Below, in pieces: positions 24,665 through 32,301 of a stretch of DNA of 64,000 nucleotides. The position numbers and the translations under genes are program-made. How positions within the stretch are numbered: position 1 is the first letter of the stretch; every line of letters starts with the position of its first letter. The stretch spans positions 1 to 64,000 of the forward strand of contig DASXVX010000097.1 in the NCBI GenBank assembly GCA_036504075.1, written 5' to 3'. The DNA comes from DASXVX01 sp036504075. GTDB taxonomy: Bacteria; Bacillota; Sulfobacillia; Symbiobacteriales; Symbiobacteriaceae. The notes beneath the pieces were generated by a model, which had not been told where the DNA came from, ran no database searches, and was given only the letters and a program-made list of their open reading frames with translations.

Positions 24665-26272
24665 TTGCTTGAGAAGAGTCATTCCCAGAACTTCATGCGT
24701 GGGGCGTTTCTCGTTACCCTGGCGCAGTTCGTAACGAAAATTATGGGGGCGGTGCACCGCCCCTTCGGCCAGTGGCTCATCGGCGATCGCGGACTCGGAC
24801 TCGCGGCCGGTCCCAGTTACGCGTACTACGTAATGCTGGCGATCTCTTCGATCGGACTCAACGTGGCCATCTCCCGGCTGGTCGCCGAGCGGTTGGCCTT
24901 GTCTGACCTCCGAGGCGCCCGGCGGGTCTACAAAGTGGCCTCCGCCATGCTGATCGTGTCCGGCGTAGCCTTTGCACTCTTGTTCGGACTGGGGGCCAAA
25001 TGGCTGGCCCGGCTGGTGGAGATGCCGGAGGCGTGGCCGGGCTTCCTCGCCCTGGCGCCGGCGGTGCTGTTCGTCTCGCTGCTCTGCGGCTACCGGGGCC
25101 TCTACCAGGGCATGCAGCAGATGCAACCTTCGGCCGTCTCCCAGGTGGTTGAGCAAATCGTGCGCGTGGGTCTGTCCATCCCGCTGATGGCGGTGCTGGC
25201 CCGCATCTCGCTGCCGCTCGGGGCGGCGGGTTTTAACGCGGGCAACACCGTGGGCACGTTCTCGGCGGTGCTCTACTTCGCCTGGCTAACGTACCGGACG
25301 AAGGCCACCGATGGCTGGACGACGGTGGCGCCCGGCGTGCAAAGCTGGGAGCATGAGTCAGTAACGACCCTGATGGGCAAAATCCTCGCGATCGCACTGC
25401 CGCTGTCCCTGATTGGCGCCGCCCAGCCGCTGATGGGCTTCCTGGACACGAAGATCGTGACGAACCGGCTGACCATGCTGGGCATGTCCGGCCAGGTGCA
25501 CGACGCGGTGGCCTGGCTGGGGAACGCCAGCACTTTCCGGGACCTGCCGACCATTCTGACGAACGCCCTCTACGTGAGCCTCGTGCCCGCGATCGCCGAA
25601 TCGTTCGCCACCGGCAGGCTGGACCAGGCCCGCTACCGGGCGTCCACGGCCTTCCGGATCACGTTTCTGATCGCCGTTCCGGCCACCGTCGGGCTGGCGG
25701 TAGGCGCCCAAGACGTCTACGGCATATTGCTGACCGGTCCGGGTTGGATCGTCATGGAGCCGCTGGCCTGGTCGGCGTTCTTCCTCATGATCCAGTACGT
25801 CTCCTCGGGCACGCTTCAGGGCATGGGTCGGATCATGGTCTCCGTGCGGAACCTGGTGGCCGGCCTGTTGGTCAAGGTGGCCCTCACCTACTGGTGGACC
25901 GGGCTGCCGGCCCTGGGCGTCCGGGGCGCCGCCTACGCCACCAGCGTGGGCATTGGCGTGACGGCGGGGCTCAACCTGTGGGCGCTCTGGCGGCACCTGG
26001 GCCTGAAGGTCGACCTGAAGGGAGACGTGCTGCGCCCGGCGCTTGCGTCTGCCGTTATGGGCCTGAGCATCTGGCTGGCGAGCCCGGTCGTGCATCACTT
26101 CATCCACTTCAACCGGCTGGCCGCGTTGATTGTCGTGGGCTTCGCCGGTGCGATTTACGCCGTGGCCATCTTCGTTCTGGGTGGCGTCACGAAGGCCGAC
26201 CTGGGGCTGATTCCCGGTGTTTCAGCCGGCATGCTTGACAAGCTCTCACGCTACCGGTTGCTGCGAAACTAG
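24665..26272 (+). CDS. second SpoVB-like flippase
   Basis: The 535-residue product has the same plan as the preceding gene (NFMRGAFLVTLAQFVTKIMG at the start, about 14 membrane helices, conserved GYRGLYQGMQQMQPSAVSQ matching GLFQGFQQMTPNAYSQ upstream). The two are tandem paralogues that have diverged considerably. Role: probable lipid-linked oligosaccharide flippase of the MVF superfamily. Start TTG 24665. It is followed 16 bases later by mazG. Confidence 0.83.
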   Translation: MLEKSHSQNFMRGAFLVTLAQFVTKIMGAVHRPFGQWLIGDRGLGLAAGPSYAYYVMLAISSIGLNVAISRLVAERLALSDLRGARRVYKVASAMLIVSGVAFALLFGLGAKWLARLVEMPEAWPGFLALAPAVLFVSLLCGYRGLYQGMQQMQPSAVSQVVEQIVRVGLSIPLMAVLARISLPLGAAGFNAGNTVGTFSAVLYFAWLTYRTKATDGWTTVAPGVQSWEHESVTTLMGKILAIALPLSLIGAAQPLMGFLDTKIVTNRLTMLGMSGQVHDAVAWLGNASTFRDLPTILTNALYVSLVPAIAESFATGRLDQARYRASTAFRITFLIAVPATVGLAVGAQDVYGILLTGPGWIVMEPLAWSAFFLMIQYVSSGTLQGMGRIMVSVRNLVAGLLVKVALTYWWTGLPALGVRGAAYATSVGIGVTAGLNLWALWRHLGLKVDLKGDVLRPALASAVMGLSIWLASPVVHHFIHFNRLAALIVVGFAGAIYAVAIFVLGGVTKADLGLIPGVSAGMLDKLSRYRLLRN

Positions 26273-26288
26273 CCGGAGGTGCCTGCAT

Positions 26289-27755
26289 ATGCGCATTACC
26301 ATTGTTGGCCTGGGGCCGGGCAGTCCCGGTCTCCTGACCGTCGGGGCCCTGGAGGCGCTGCGCTCCGGGCGACCCGTGCTGCTGCGGACAGCGATTCATC
26401 CCACCGTGAGCGCCTTGCAGGCCATGGGGATCGCGTTTGCATCCTGCGATGACCTGTACGAGCGTGGCGAGTCGTTCGAGGCGGTCTACGCTGCCGTCGC
26501 CGAGCGGGTGCTGGGCTACGACGACGTGGTGTTCGCCGTGCCGGGACATCCGCTGGTGGGCGAGTCCGCCGTCAAAATCATCCGGGAACGGGCGCCGGAG
26601 CGGGTGGAAATCGTCGCCGGGCCATCGTTCCTGGACACGCTGCTGGTGACGCTCGGACTGGACCCGGTGGACGGGCTGGAACTACTGGACGCCCTCCAAC
26701 TGGACCGGCGAATGCCCTCCGGGGACCTGCCCGCCGTGATCATGCAGGTACATAGCCGGTCCGTGGCGTCCGACACCAAACTGGCCTTGATGGACAAGTA
26801 CCCGGACGACCACGCGGTGGTGCTGGTGCGGGCGGCCGGCGTACCCGGCGAGGAGCGCCGGGCGGCCATTCCGCTGTATGAGTTGGATCGTCAGGACTGG
26901 GTAGACTATCTGACAACGCTGTATGTTCCGGCGCTGGTACAGTCTAAGGTCGGCGATGCTGATCCGCGCCGCTGGGCTCCGGCCCGGTGGCCGCTGGATC
27001 CGCTGGTGGAAGTGATGTCCCGGCTACGGGAGCCGCAGGGCTGCCCGTGGGATCGGGAGCAGACCCACCAGACTCTCCGGCAGTACCTGCTCGAGGAAGC
27101 CTACGAGGCTGTGGAGGCGATGGATGCGGGCGACATGGAGCACCTCTGCGAGGAGCTTGGGGACGTGCTGCTCCAGGTGGCCTTCCACGCCCAGGTGGCC
27201 CGTGAGCGGGGCGACTTCGACATGCACGACATCGTGCAGGGGATTACGGCCAAGCTGGTGCGGCGGCATCCCCACATCTTTGGCGATGTATCGGTGGCAA
27301 CCGCGTCGGACGTGGTTCGGAACTGGGAAGCGATCAAGCGGGCCGAGAAGGGTGACCAGGCGGCTCCGAAGTCGCTGCTGGACGGCGTCGCCATGGGCCA
27401 GCCGGCGCTCTCCCGGGCGGCCGGCGTGCAGAAGAAGGCGGCCAAGGTCGGGTTCGACTGGGATGACCTGGCTGGTCCGGCTGCCAAGGTCCGGGAAGAG
27501 GTGGACGAGGTATTGGCAGCCGGGCCGAACGAGGTGGAGGAGGAGGCCGGCGACCTGCTCTTTGCGGCGGTCAATCTGGCCCGCCGGGCCGGGGTGGACC
27601 CGGAAGTGGCACTCACCCGTGCCACGGGCAAGTTCGCCCGCCGGTTCCGCCATATCGAGCGGCGGGCGGCGGAAATGAATCGAGAATTGTCAGCAATGAC
27701 ACTTGCTGAAATGGATAGTCTGTGGGAGGAAGCGAAGGAGGCCGAATTAGACTAA
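26289..27755 (+). CDS. mazG: tetrapyrrole-methylase/MazG fusion NTP pyrophosphohydrolase
   Basis: The 488-residue product joins an N-terminal SAM-binding tetrapyrrole-methylase-like domain (ITIVGLGPGSPGLLTVGAL, then VPGHPLVGES) to two MazG domains. The first MazG domain has GCPWDREQTHQTLRQYLLEE, ELGDVLLQVAFHA and HPHIFGD; the second ends EEEAGDLLFAAVNLAR. This is the YabN architecture, which hydrolyses aberrant or excess NTPs. ATG 26289 follows GGAGG. It sits in the conserved position between spoVB and the S4 protein gene. Confidence 0.93.
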   Translation: MRITIVGLGPGSPGLLTVGALEALRSGRPVLLRTAIHPTVSALQAMGIAFASCDDLYERGESFEAVYAAVAERVLGYDDVVFAVPGHPLVGESAVKIIRERAPERVEIVAGPSFLDTLLVTLGLDPVDGLELLDALQLDRRMPSGDLPAVIMQVHSRSVASDTKLALMDKYPDDHAVVLVRAAGVPGEERRAAIPLYELDRQDWVDYLTTLYVPALVQSKVGDADPRRWAPARWPLDPLVEVMSRLREPQGCPWDREQTHQTLRQYLLEEAYEAVEAMDAGDMEHLCEELGDVLLQVAFHAQVARERGDFDMHDIVQGITAKLVRRHPHIFGDVSVATASDVVRNWEAIKRAEKGDQAAPKSLLDGVAMGQPALSRAAGVQKKAAKVGFDWDDLAGPAAKVREEVDEVLAAGPNEVEEEAGDLLFAAVNLARRAGVDPEVALTRATGKFARRFRHIERRAAEMNRELSAMTLAEMDSLWEEAKEAELD

Positions 27756-27876
27756 AATTACGGGAAAAAATAGGTACTTGCATAGAAGATACAGGAGGAA
27801 TTCGTCAAACCCTTGGAGAATACGGCTCAGCGGGTAATCAGCACACAGCAAGATCCTTGAAAGGGGAGACTGATTC

Positions 27877-28146
27877 TTGAACAAGCAGGAACTAGTCGCT
27901 AGCGTCGCGGAAAAGGCTGGTCTGACCAAGAAGGACGCCGAGAAGGCCATCAACGCCGTTATCGACAGCATCAAGGGCGCTCTGAACAAGGGTGACAAGG
28001 TGTCTCTCGTCGGCTTTGGGACGTTTGAAGTCCGGACCCGCGCTGCCCGTTCGGGCCGTAACCCGCAGACCGGCGCTACCATCAAGATTCCGGCCGGCAA
28101 GGTCCCCGCCTTCCGTCCTGGCAAGGAGCTCAAGGAGAGCGTCTAA
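27877..28146 (+). CDS. hup: HU-family nucleoid protein
   Basis: The 89-residue product starts NKQELVASVAEKAGLTKKDA and has the DNA-binding arm region VGFGTFEVRTRAARSGRNPQ and PAFRPGKELK, all typical of HU. It bends and compacts DNA as a homodimer. TTG 27877 follows AAGGGGAG. In many Firmicutes hup lies between mazG and the S4-domain gene, as here. A terminator follows. Confidence 0.96.
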   Translation: MNKQELVASVAEKAGLTKKDAEKAINAVIDSIKGALNKGDKVSLVGFGTFEVRTRAARSGRNPQTGATIKIPAGKVPAFRPGKELKESV

Positions 28147-28160
28147 GTTGAATCTCTCCG

Positions 28161-28190
28161 AAAGCCGGGCCATTTGGGTCCGGCTTTTCT
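28161..28190 (+). terminator. intrinsic terminator of hup
   Basis: AAAGCCGG pairs with CCGGCTTT around an 11-base loop; the T run continues as TTTTCT. Confidence 0.8.
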
Positions 28191-28307
28191 CGTGTTCCGG
28201 GTGGCGGGCGTCCTTTGGTCGTCGGCCGTCGTCGGGTGGTGGGCCTTCCTCTCGCGGCGCCCTTCGGTCGTGGTCTCTCGTCGCGGCGGGCGGCTTACCT
28301 TTGTAAT

Positions 28308-28391
28308 GATTCTCGCCAGGGCGGGCACCCTTGCCTCGGGTTCGCGATGGATGTCGTCGTCCGCAAGGGCGCGCCGCCCTGGCTGCGAATC
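28308..28391 (+). other. long hairpin in the hup-rqcP gap
   Basis: This is the main content of a 400-base gap without a credible gene (28147-28549). Three helices align on one axis: GATTC with GAATC, then GCCAGGGCGG with CCGCCCTGGC, then CCCTTGC with GCAAGGG. They total about 22 pairs around a 28-base loop. Short open frames here have no ribosome site and low-complexity products. It could be a structured RNA, an mRNA leader of rqcP or a repetitive palindromic element. Confidence 0.5.
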
Positions 28392-28549
28392 TTTCAACTA
28401 ACCGCCCGATGCTCCTCGGCCCCCGTCCGCTGGGCGCCCTATTCCGATTGCCGCCGGCCTTGGCCTTCGGCCGCCGGCCTCTTGTCTTGCGGGGGGATGG
28501 GGGGTAGTACGGCTGGCTTTCTGTTTCTGTTTTGGGGAGTGAAGTGTTT

Positions 28550-28843
28550 ATGCGGCTCGATAAGTACCTGAAAGTGTCACGCATCATCAAGCGTAGGACG
28601 CTGGCCAAGGAAGTATGCGATGGTGAGCGGGTTTCGATCAACGGGCGGCGGGCCAAGGCCGGGGCTGAAGTGAAGCCCGGGGACGTCATTCTTATCGACT
28701 TTGGGCGCCGGCAGCTGACCGTTGAGATCCTGGAGGTGCGGGAGCAGGTGCGGGCGGCTGAGGCCAGGGAGTTGTATGAGGTCAAGGCTGAAACGTACAA
28801 GACCGAGAGTGCGTTGCCGCATCTGGAAGACGATCCGGAGTGA
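28550..28843 (+). CDS. rqcP: RqcP (YabO), S4-domain ribosome quality-control factor
   Basis: The 97-residue product has the S4 RNA-binding motif MRLDKYLKVSRIIKRRTLA, then VSINGRRAKAGAEVKPGD, with an acidic tail. RqcP binds stalled 50S-peptidyl-tRNA complexes and drives alanine tailing by RqcH. ATG 28550 follows GGGGAG. It is in its conserved place upstream of yabP/yabQ, but here a reverse-strand cluster has been inserted between them. Confidence 0.93.
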   Translation: MRLDKYLKVSRIIKRRTLAKEVCDGERVSINGRRAKAGAEVKPGDVILIDFGRRQLTVEILEVREQVRAAEARELYEVKAETYKTESALPHLEDDPE

Positions 28844-28857
28844 CCGGGTGCCTAATT

Positions 28858-28883
28858 CGGCGGCCTTTGCGGCTGCCGTTTTT
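28858..28883 (+). terminator. intrinsic terminator of rqcP
   Basis: CGGCGGCC pairs with GGCTGCCG (one G-U) around TTTGC, followed by TTTTT. Confidence 0.85.
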
Positions 28884-28910
28884 GCCTTTGGACTCCGGGA
28901 ATAAATCAGA

Positions 28911-28947
28911 CGGCGACCAGGCCGGCCGGTGGGCCCCCTGGTCGCCG
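28911..28947 (-). terminator. terminator of the peroxiredoxin gene
   Basis: A perfect 11-bp stem (arms CGGCGACCAGG and complement) lies 20 bases beyond the peroxiredoxin stop. On the reverse strand it is followed by TCTGATTTATT. Confidence 0.65.
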
Positions 28948-28967
28948 TTGCGGATGCAGAGTCAATC

Positions 28968-29504
28968 CTACAGATGCTTGTCCCCGGGCTTCCAGTTCAT
29001 CGGGCAGAGGCCGCCGGACTGCAGGGCCTGCAGCACCCGGAGCACTTCGTCGACCGACCGGCCCACGTTCAGGTCATGCACCACCTGGTACTTCACGACG
29101 CCCTCCGGGTCGATGACAAACAGGCCCCGCAGCGCGATGCCCCGGTCTTCGATCAGCACGCCGAAGTCTCGGGACACCTGCTTTGTGATGTCCGACGCCA
29201 AGGGGTAATTGAGGCTCCCACCCAGGCCGCCTTCGGCCTTCGCCGTCTTGATCCACGCCCGGTGGGAGTAAACGGAGTCAGTGGAGACGCCCAGGATTTC
29301 GGCATTCAGCTTGGCAAACTCGCCGGCCCACTCGCTGAACCCGGTGATTTCCGTCGGGCAGACGAACGTGAAGTCCAGTGGGTAAAAGAAGAGCACCAGC
29401 CACTTGCCCTTGTAGCTCGCCAGCGTGGCAGCGTGGTCCAGCGTCTCGAGGTTCTTCGTGGTCAGCATGGCGAAATCCGGAGCCTTCGTACCAACGATCG
29501 ACAT
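28968..29504 (-). CDS. 2-Cys peroxiredoxin (AhpC/Prx1 type)
   Basis: The 178-residue product reduces hydrogen peroxide and organic peroxides. It has the peroxidatic cysteine in FTFVCPTE (Cys at about 49) and the resolving cysteine in GGLCPMNW near the C-terminus, with DFAMLTTK and SRDFGVLIEDRG as family markers. ATG 29504 is chosen because GGGAGG is ten bases upstream. No AhpF or thioredoxin reductase is adjacent. A short inverted repeat lies just upstream and could be an operator. Confidence 0.93.
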   Translation of the reverse strand: MSIVGTKAPDFAMLTTKNLETLDHAATLASYKGKWLVLFFYPLDFTFVCPTEITGFSEWAGEFAKLNAEILGVSTDSVYSHRAWIKTAKAEGGLGGSLNYPLASDITKQVSRDFGVLIEDRGIALRGLFVIDPEGVVKYQVVHDLNVGRSVDEVLRVLQALQSGGLCPMNWKPGDKHL

Positions 29505-29532
29505 GAGTGTATTGCCTCCCCCGTAATATCCT

Positions 29533-29549
29533 TCCGTCATATGGACGGA
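29533..29549 (-). promoter_or_regulatory. inverted repeat upstream of the peroxiredoxin gene
   Basis: TCCGTC and GACGGA flank ATATG, about 30 bases before the start codon. It may be an operator; it does not match the PerR box. Confidence 0.3.
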
Positions 29550-29611
29550 CGGCCATGAGGAGGAGGTACGTAACCCAGAAGGTCTCGGTCTCAATATACT
29601 TTCAGCAATGG

Positions 29612-29641
29612 AAAAGGCCATACTCCGAACGGAGTATGGCC
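29612..29641 (-). terminator. terminator of prkA-yhbH-spoVR
   Basis: GGCCATACTCC pairs perfectly (11 bp) with its complement around a four-base loop. On the reverse strand it is followed by TTTT, seven bases beyond the spoVR stop. Confidence 0.85.
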
Positions 29642-29647
29642 AAAGGG

Positions 29648-31057
29648 TCAGAGCATTTTCCGGTCGATTTGCTCGCCGGTGTAGGTGTACAGCACACGGA
29701 CGCCGTCTTCCATGGTTTCCAGGTTCACCGGCCGCTGCCAGATGTGATACACGTGCGGCAGCGTTTTCTTCAGATAGACCGGGTCCAGCTCGACGCCCTC
29801 AAAGCTATGCCGCAGGTAGAGTTCCCCACGCCGCTGGTAGTCGTAATCCTCGGCGTAAATGTAGGGATACCCGCCGTTGCTGATTTGCTGGACGATGCCG
29901 TCCCGGACTTTCTCCCAGCCGGTCGCACTGATCTTGTACTCGTCGCCGTCCTTCGCAAACAGGTACAGGTCCAGCTTCTCGCACAGTTCCTTGGTCAGGT
30001 AGTTCCGAATGAACGAGACGTCGGTCTCTACCTCCCGCACTTCGAAGATCTTCGCACGGCCAAACCGCTTCTCGATATCGTCGAAAATGTGGTAACCCAG
30101 GTGGTACGGGTTCAGGTGATACCGGCTCGGCGCCAGGACGCCGGCGTGCATCCGGGCAAATTCGAACGACTCATCGGGCGTCAGGTCCAGCTCCCGCATG
30201 ATCCGGGCGTGCCAGGTCGAAGCCCAGCCCTCGTTCATGATCTTGGTCTCCATCTGCGGGCGGAAATAGAGCATTTCGTTCCGCAGAGCGGAGAGAATGT
30301 CCCGCTGCCACTCCGCCAGGTCCGGGCAGTGCTCCTGCAGGAACAGCAGAATGTCCCGGGTCGCCTGCGGCTTGACTTGCGGGCGTTCCTCCACCATGCC
30401 GGGGTGATTCGGTTTTCCGAGTTCATCCAAAGCCCAGAGGTCGTCGTAGGGCGATGAAGCAGCCGCAGCCTGGGGCGAGGCGCCCTCCCCGGCGTACGTG
30501 GCAACCTTGTGGAACGGGTCCACGTGCTCGTTGATCGCGAGCACGGCGTCCAGGAAGTGCTCCACTTTCCCCCGCCCCAGGTCATGCTCGTACTGGATGA
30601 CCCGGTTGGCGAAAGCGGCCATGGAGTGGACCATTTGCCGGTTCGTGGTCTTGAACCGGTAGTTGTTCTTGAAGAAGTCGCAGTGCGCCAGAACGTGGGC
30701 GGCGATCAGCTTGTTCTGCAGCACCGAGTTGCTGTCCAGCAAAAAGGCGTAGCACGGGTCGGAGTTGATCACCAGCTCGTAGATCTTGGACATGCCGTAG
30801 TCGTACTGGGTCTTCATCTGGTGGAACGACTTGCCGAAAGACCAGTGTGAGAACCGGTTCGGCATGCCATACGCGCCGAACGTGTAGATGATATCCGCCG
30901 GGCAGACCTCGTAGCGCATTTCGAAGAAGTCCAGGCCGAAGCCGTGGGCCAATTCGACGATCCGCTCGATGGCCGACTCCAGTGCCACCACGTCGGCGTC
31001 GCTCATCGACAGGTCGCTTTCGCCGCCCGGCGGCAGGATCTTCAGGGGCTGGGCCAT
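29648..31057 (-). CDS. spoVR: SpoVR family protein
   Basis: The 469-residue product matches SpoVR end to end, with FGLDFFEMRYEVCPADIIYTFGAYGMP near residues 40-65, PNRFSHWSFGKSF, the repeated NP/HLGYHIFDDIE segment and NGGYPYIYAEDYDY. In B. subtilis spoVR mutants have cortex defects; the biochemical function is unknown. It starts immediately after the yhbH stop with no gap, so the three genes prkA, yhbH and spoVR form one unit, a conserved trio also seen as yeaG-yeaH-ycgB in E. coli. Confidence 0.93.
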   Translation of the reverse strand: MAQPLKILPPGGESDLSMSDADVVALESAIERIVELAHGFGLDFFEMRYEVCPADIIYTFGAYGMPNRFSHWSFGKSFHQMKTQYDYGMSKIYELVINSDPCYAFLLDSNSVLQNKLIAAHVLAHCDFFKNNYRFKTTNRQMVHSMAAFANRVIQYEHDLGRGKVEHFLDAVLAINEHVDPFHKVATYAGEGASPQAAAASSPYDDLWALDELGKPNHPGMVEERPQVKPQATRDILLFLQEHCPDLAEWQRDILSALRNEMLYFRPQMETKIMNEGWASTWHARIMRELDLTPDESFEFARMHAGVLAPSRYHLNPYHLGYHIFDDIEKRFGRAKIFEVREVETDVSFIRNYLTKELCEKLDLYLFAKDGDEYKISATGWEKVRDGIVQQISNGGYPYIYAEDYDYQRRGELYLRHSFEGVELDPVYLKKTLPHVYHIWQRPVNLETMEDGVRVLYTYTGEQIDRKML

Positions 31058-32242
31058 TCAGCTCACCCCCCGTTCGGGCAGCTGCTCCGGGCCGAAGAAC
31101 GTCCGGAGCGCCTGGTAGACTTCCGACTTGTCCTTGATGGTGGCCGACATGAAGCGGGGGTGTTCGATCTCCCGCTTGAACAGGCTCATGAGCGTGCTCG
31201 AGCGGTAGTAGGCCGGGCTGCCGCCGGTGGAGTCGATCTCGCCGTAACCGAAGAGATTGCACGTCTCCAGCAGCTTGAGCACCAGTTCGGACGCCCGCTG
31301 ATTGTCGGAACTCAGGTTGTCGCCGTCGCTGAAGTGGAACGGGTACAGGTTGTAGAGGTCCGGCGGGTACTTCTCCCCGATCATTTTGAGCGCCAGCTCA
31401 TAGACCGAGGAGCAGCGGGTGCCGCCGCTCTCACCCTTGGTGAAGAACTCTTCCTCCGTGACCTCTTTGGCTTCCGTGGAGTGCGCCAGGAAGTGGATGA
31501 TCACGTTGTCGTACTTGGTCCGCAGGAACCGCACCATCCAGAAGAAGAAGCCCCGGGCGATATACTTCTCGAAGTCGCCCATGGAGCCCGACGTGTCCAT
31601 CATGGCCAGCACCACGGCGCTGGTCTGCGGCTGGAACTTCTCTTCCCAGGTCTTGTAGCGGAGGTCCTGCCGGTTGAACCCGTCCAGGGTGGGTTTGCCG
31701 GCCAGCAGATTTCGCTTCATGGCCTCCATGATCGTGCGCTTCTTGTCGATATTCGACTGCAGGCCGGTCTTGCGGACATCTTCCCACTGGTACTTCTTGG
31801 CCGTAAGGTCGGGCTGTTTCTTCGGGTCGAGATGCGGCAGGCCGAGGTCTTCGAAGAGGAGTTCGCCGAGTTCGTCCACCGAAAGGGCGGCCTCGTAGTA
31901 ATCCTCGCCTTCATCCTCGCCGGCGCCCTTGCCCTTGCCCGGGCCTTTCTTGGCTGCGGAGCCGTCCTTGGCGATGACCTGGCCTTCCTGGCTGTCGCCG
32001 TCGCCCTGGCCGGAGTGCTCCTGCTTGTCCCAGTTGTACCGGAAGCGGTATTCGTTCATGGAGCGAATGGGGACTTTGACCTGCCGCTGGCCATCGCTGG
32101 TGATGATCGACTCATCACTGATGATATCGGCCAGGTTCTTCTTGATCGCCTCGCGCACTTTCTCCAGGTGTCGTTCCTGATCCATCTGCCCCTGGCGATG
32201 CAGAGACCAGTCCTCCCTGGAGATGCTGAACCGGGATGACAT
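31058..32242 (-). CDS. yhbH: YhbH (DUF444, VWA-like stress/sporulation protein)
   Basis: The 394-residue product has the DUF444 pattern: an acidic low-complexity linker (about 80-130), LDGFNRQDLRYKTWEEK, and a VWA-like MIDAS segment MMDTSGSMGDFEKYIARGFFFWMV with DTSGS as metal site. It ends with SSVYELALKMIGEKYPP and SPAYYRSSTLMSLF. It is the partner of kinase PrkA and of SpoVR. ATG 32242 follows GGGGAGGGG; the longer in-frame extension lacks a ribosome site. Confidence 0.92.
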   Translation of the reverse strand: MSSRFSISREDWSLHRQGQMDQERHLEKVREAIKKNLADIISDESIITSDGQRQVKVPIRSMNEYRFRYNWDKQEHSGQGDGDSQEGQVIAKDGSAAKKGPGKGKGAGEDEGEDYYEAALSVDELGELLFEDLGLPHLDPKKQPDLTAKKYQWEDVRKTGLQSNIDKKRTIMEAMKRNLLAGKPTLDGFNRQDLRYKTWEEKFQPQTSAVVLAMMDTSGSMGDFEKYIARGFFFWMVRFLRTKYDNVIIHFLAHSTEAKEVTEEEFFTKGESGGTRCSSVYELALKMIGEKYPPDLYNLYPFHFSDGDNLSSDNQRASELVLKLLETCNLFGYGEIDSTGGSPAYYRSSTLMSLFKREIEHPRFMSATIKDKSEVYQALRTFFGPEQLPERGVS

Positions 32243-32301
32243 CCCAATCCCCTCCCCTGGAGTTGTGCAAGAAGGGGCGGGCAAGCCGCCCCCGTTGCTG
32301 G

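Noticed and set aside
28174..28401. Possible protein gene in the hup-rqcP gap
   Set aside because: No ribosome site, low-complexity Arg/Ser product, and the stretch forms a long hairpin instead.
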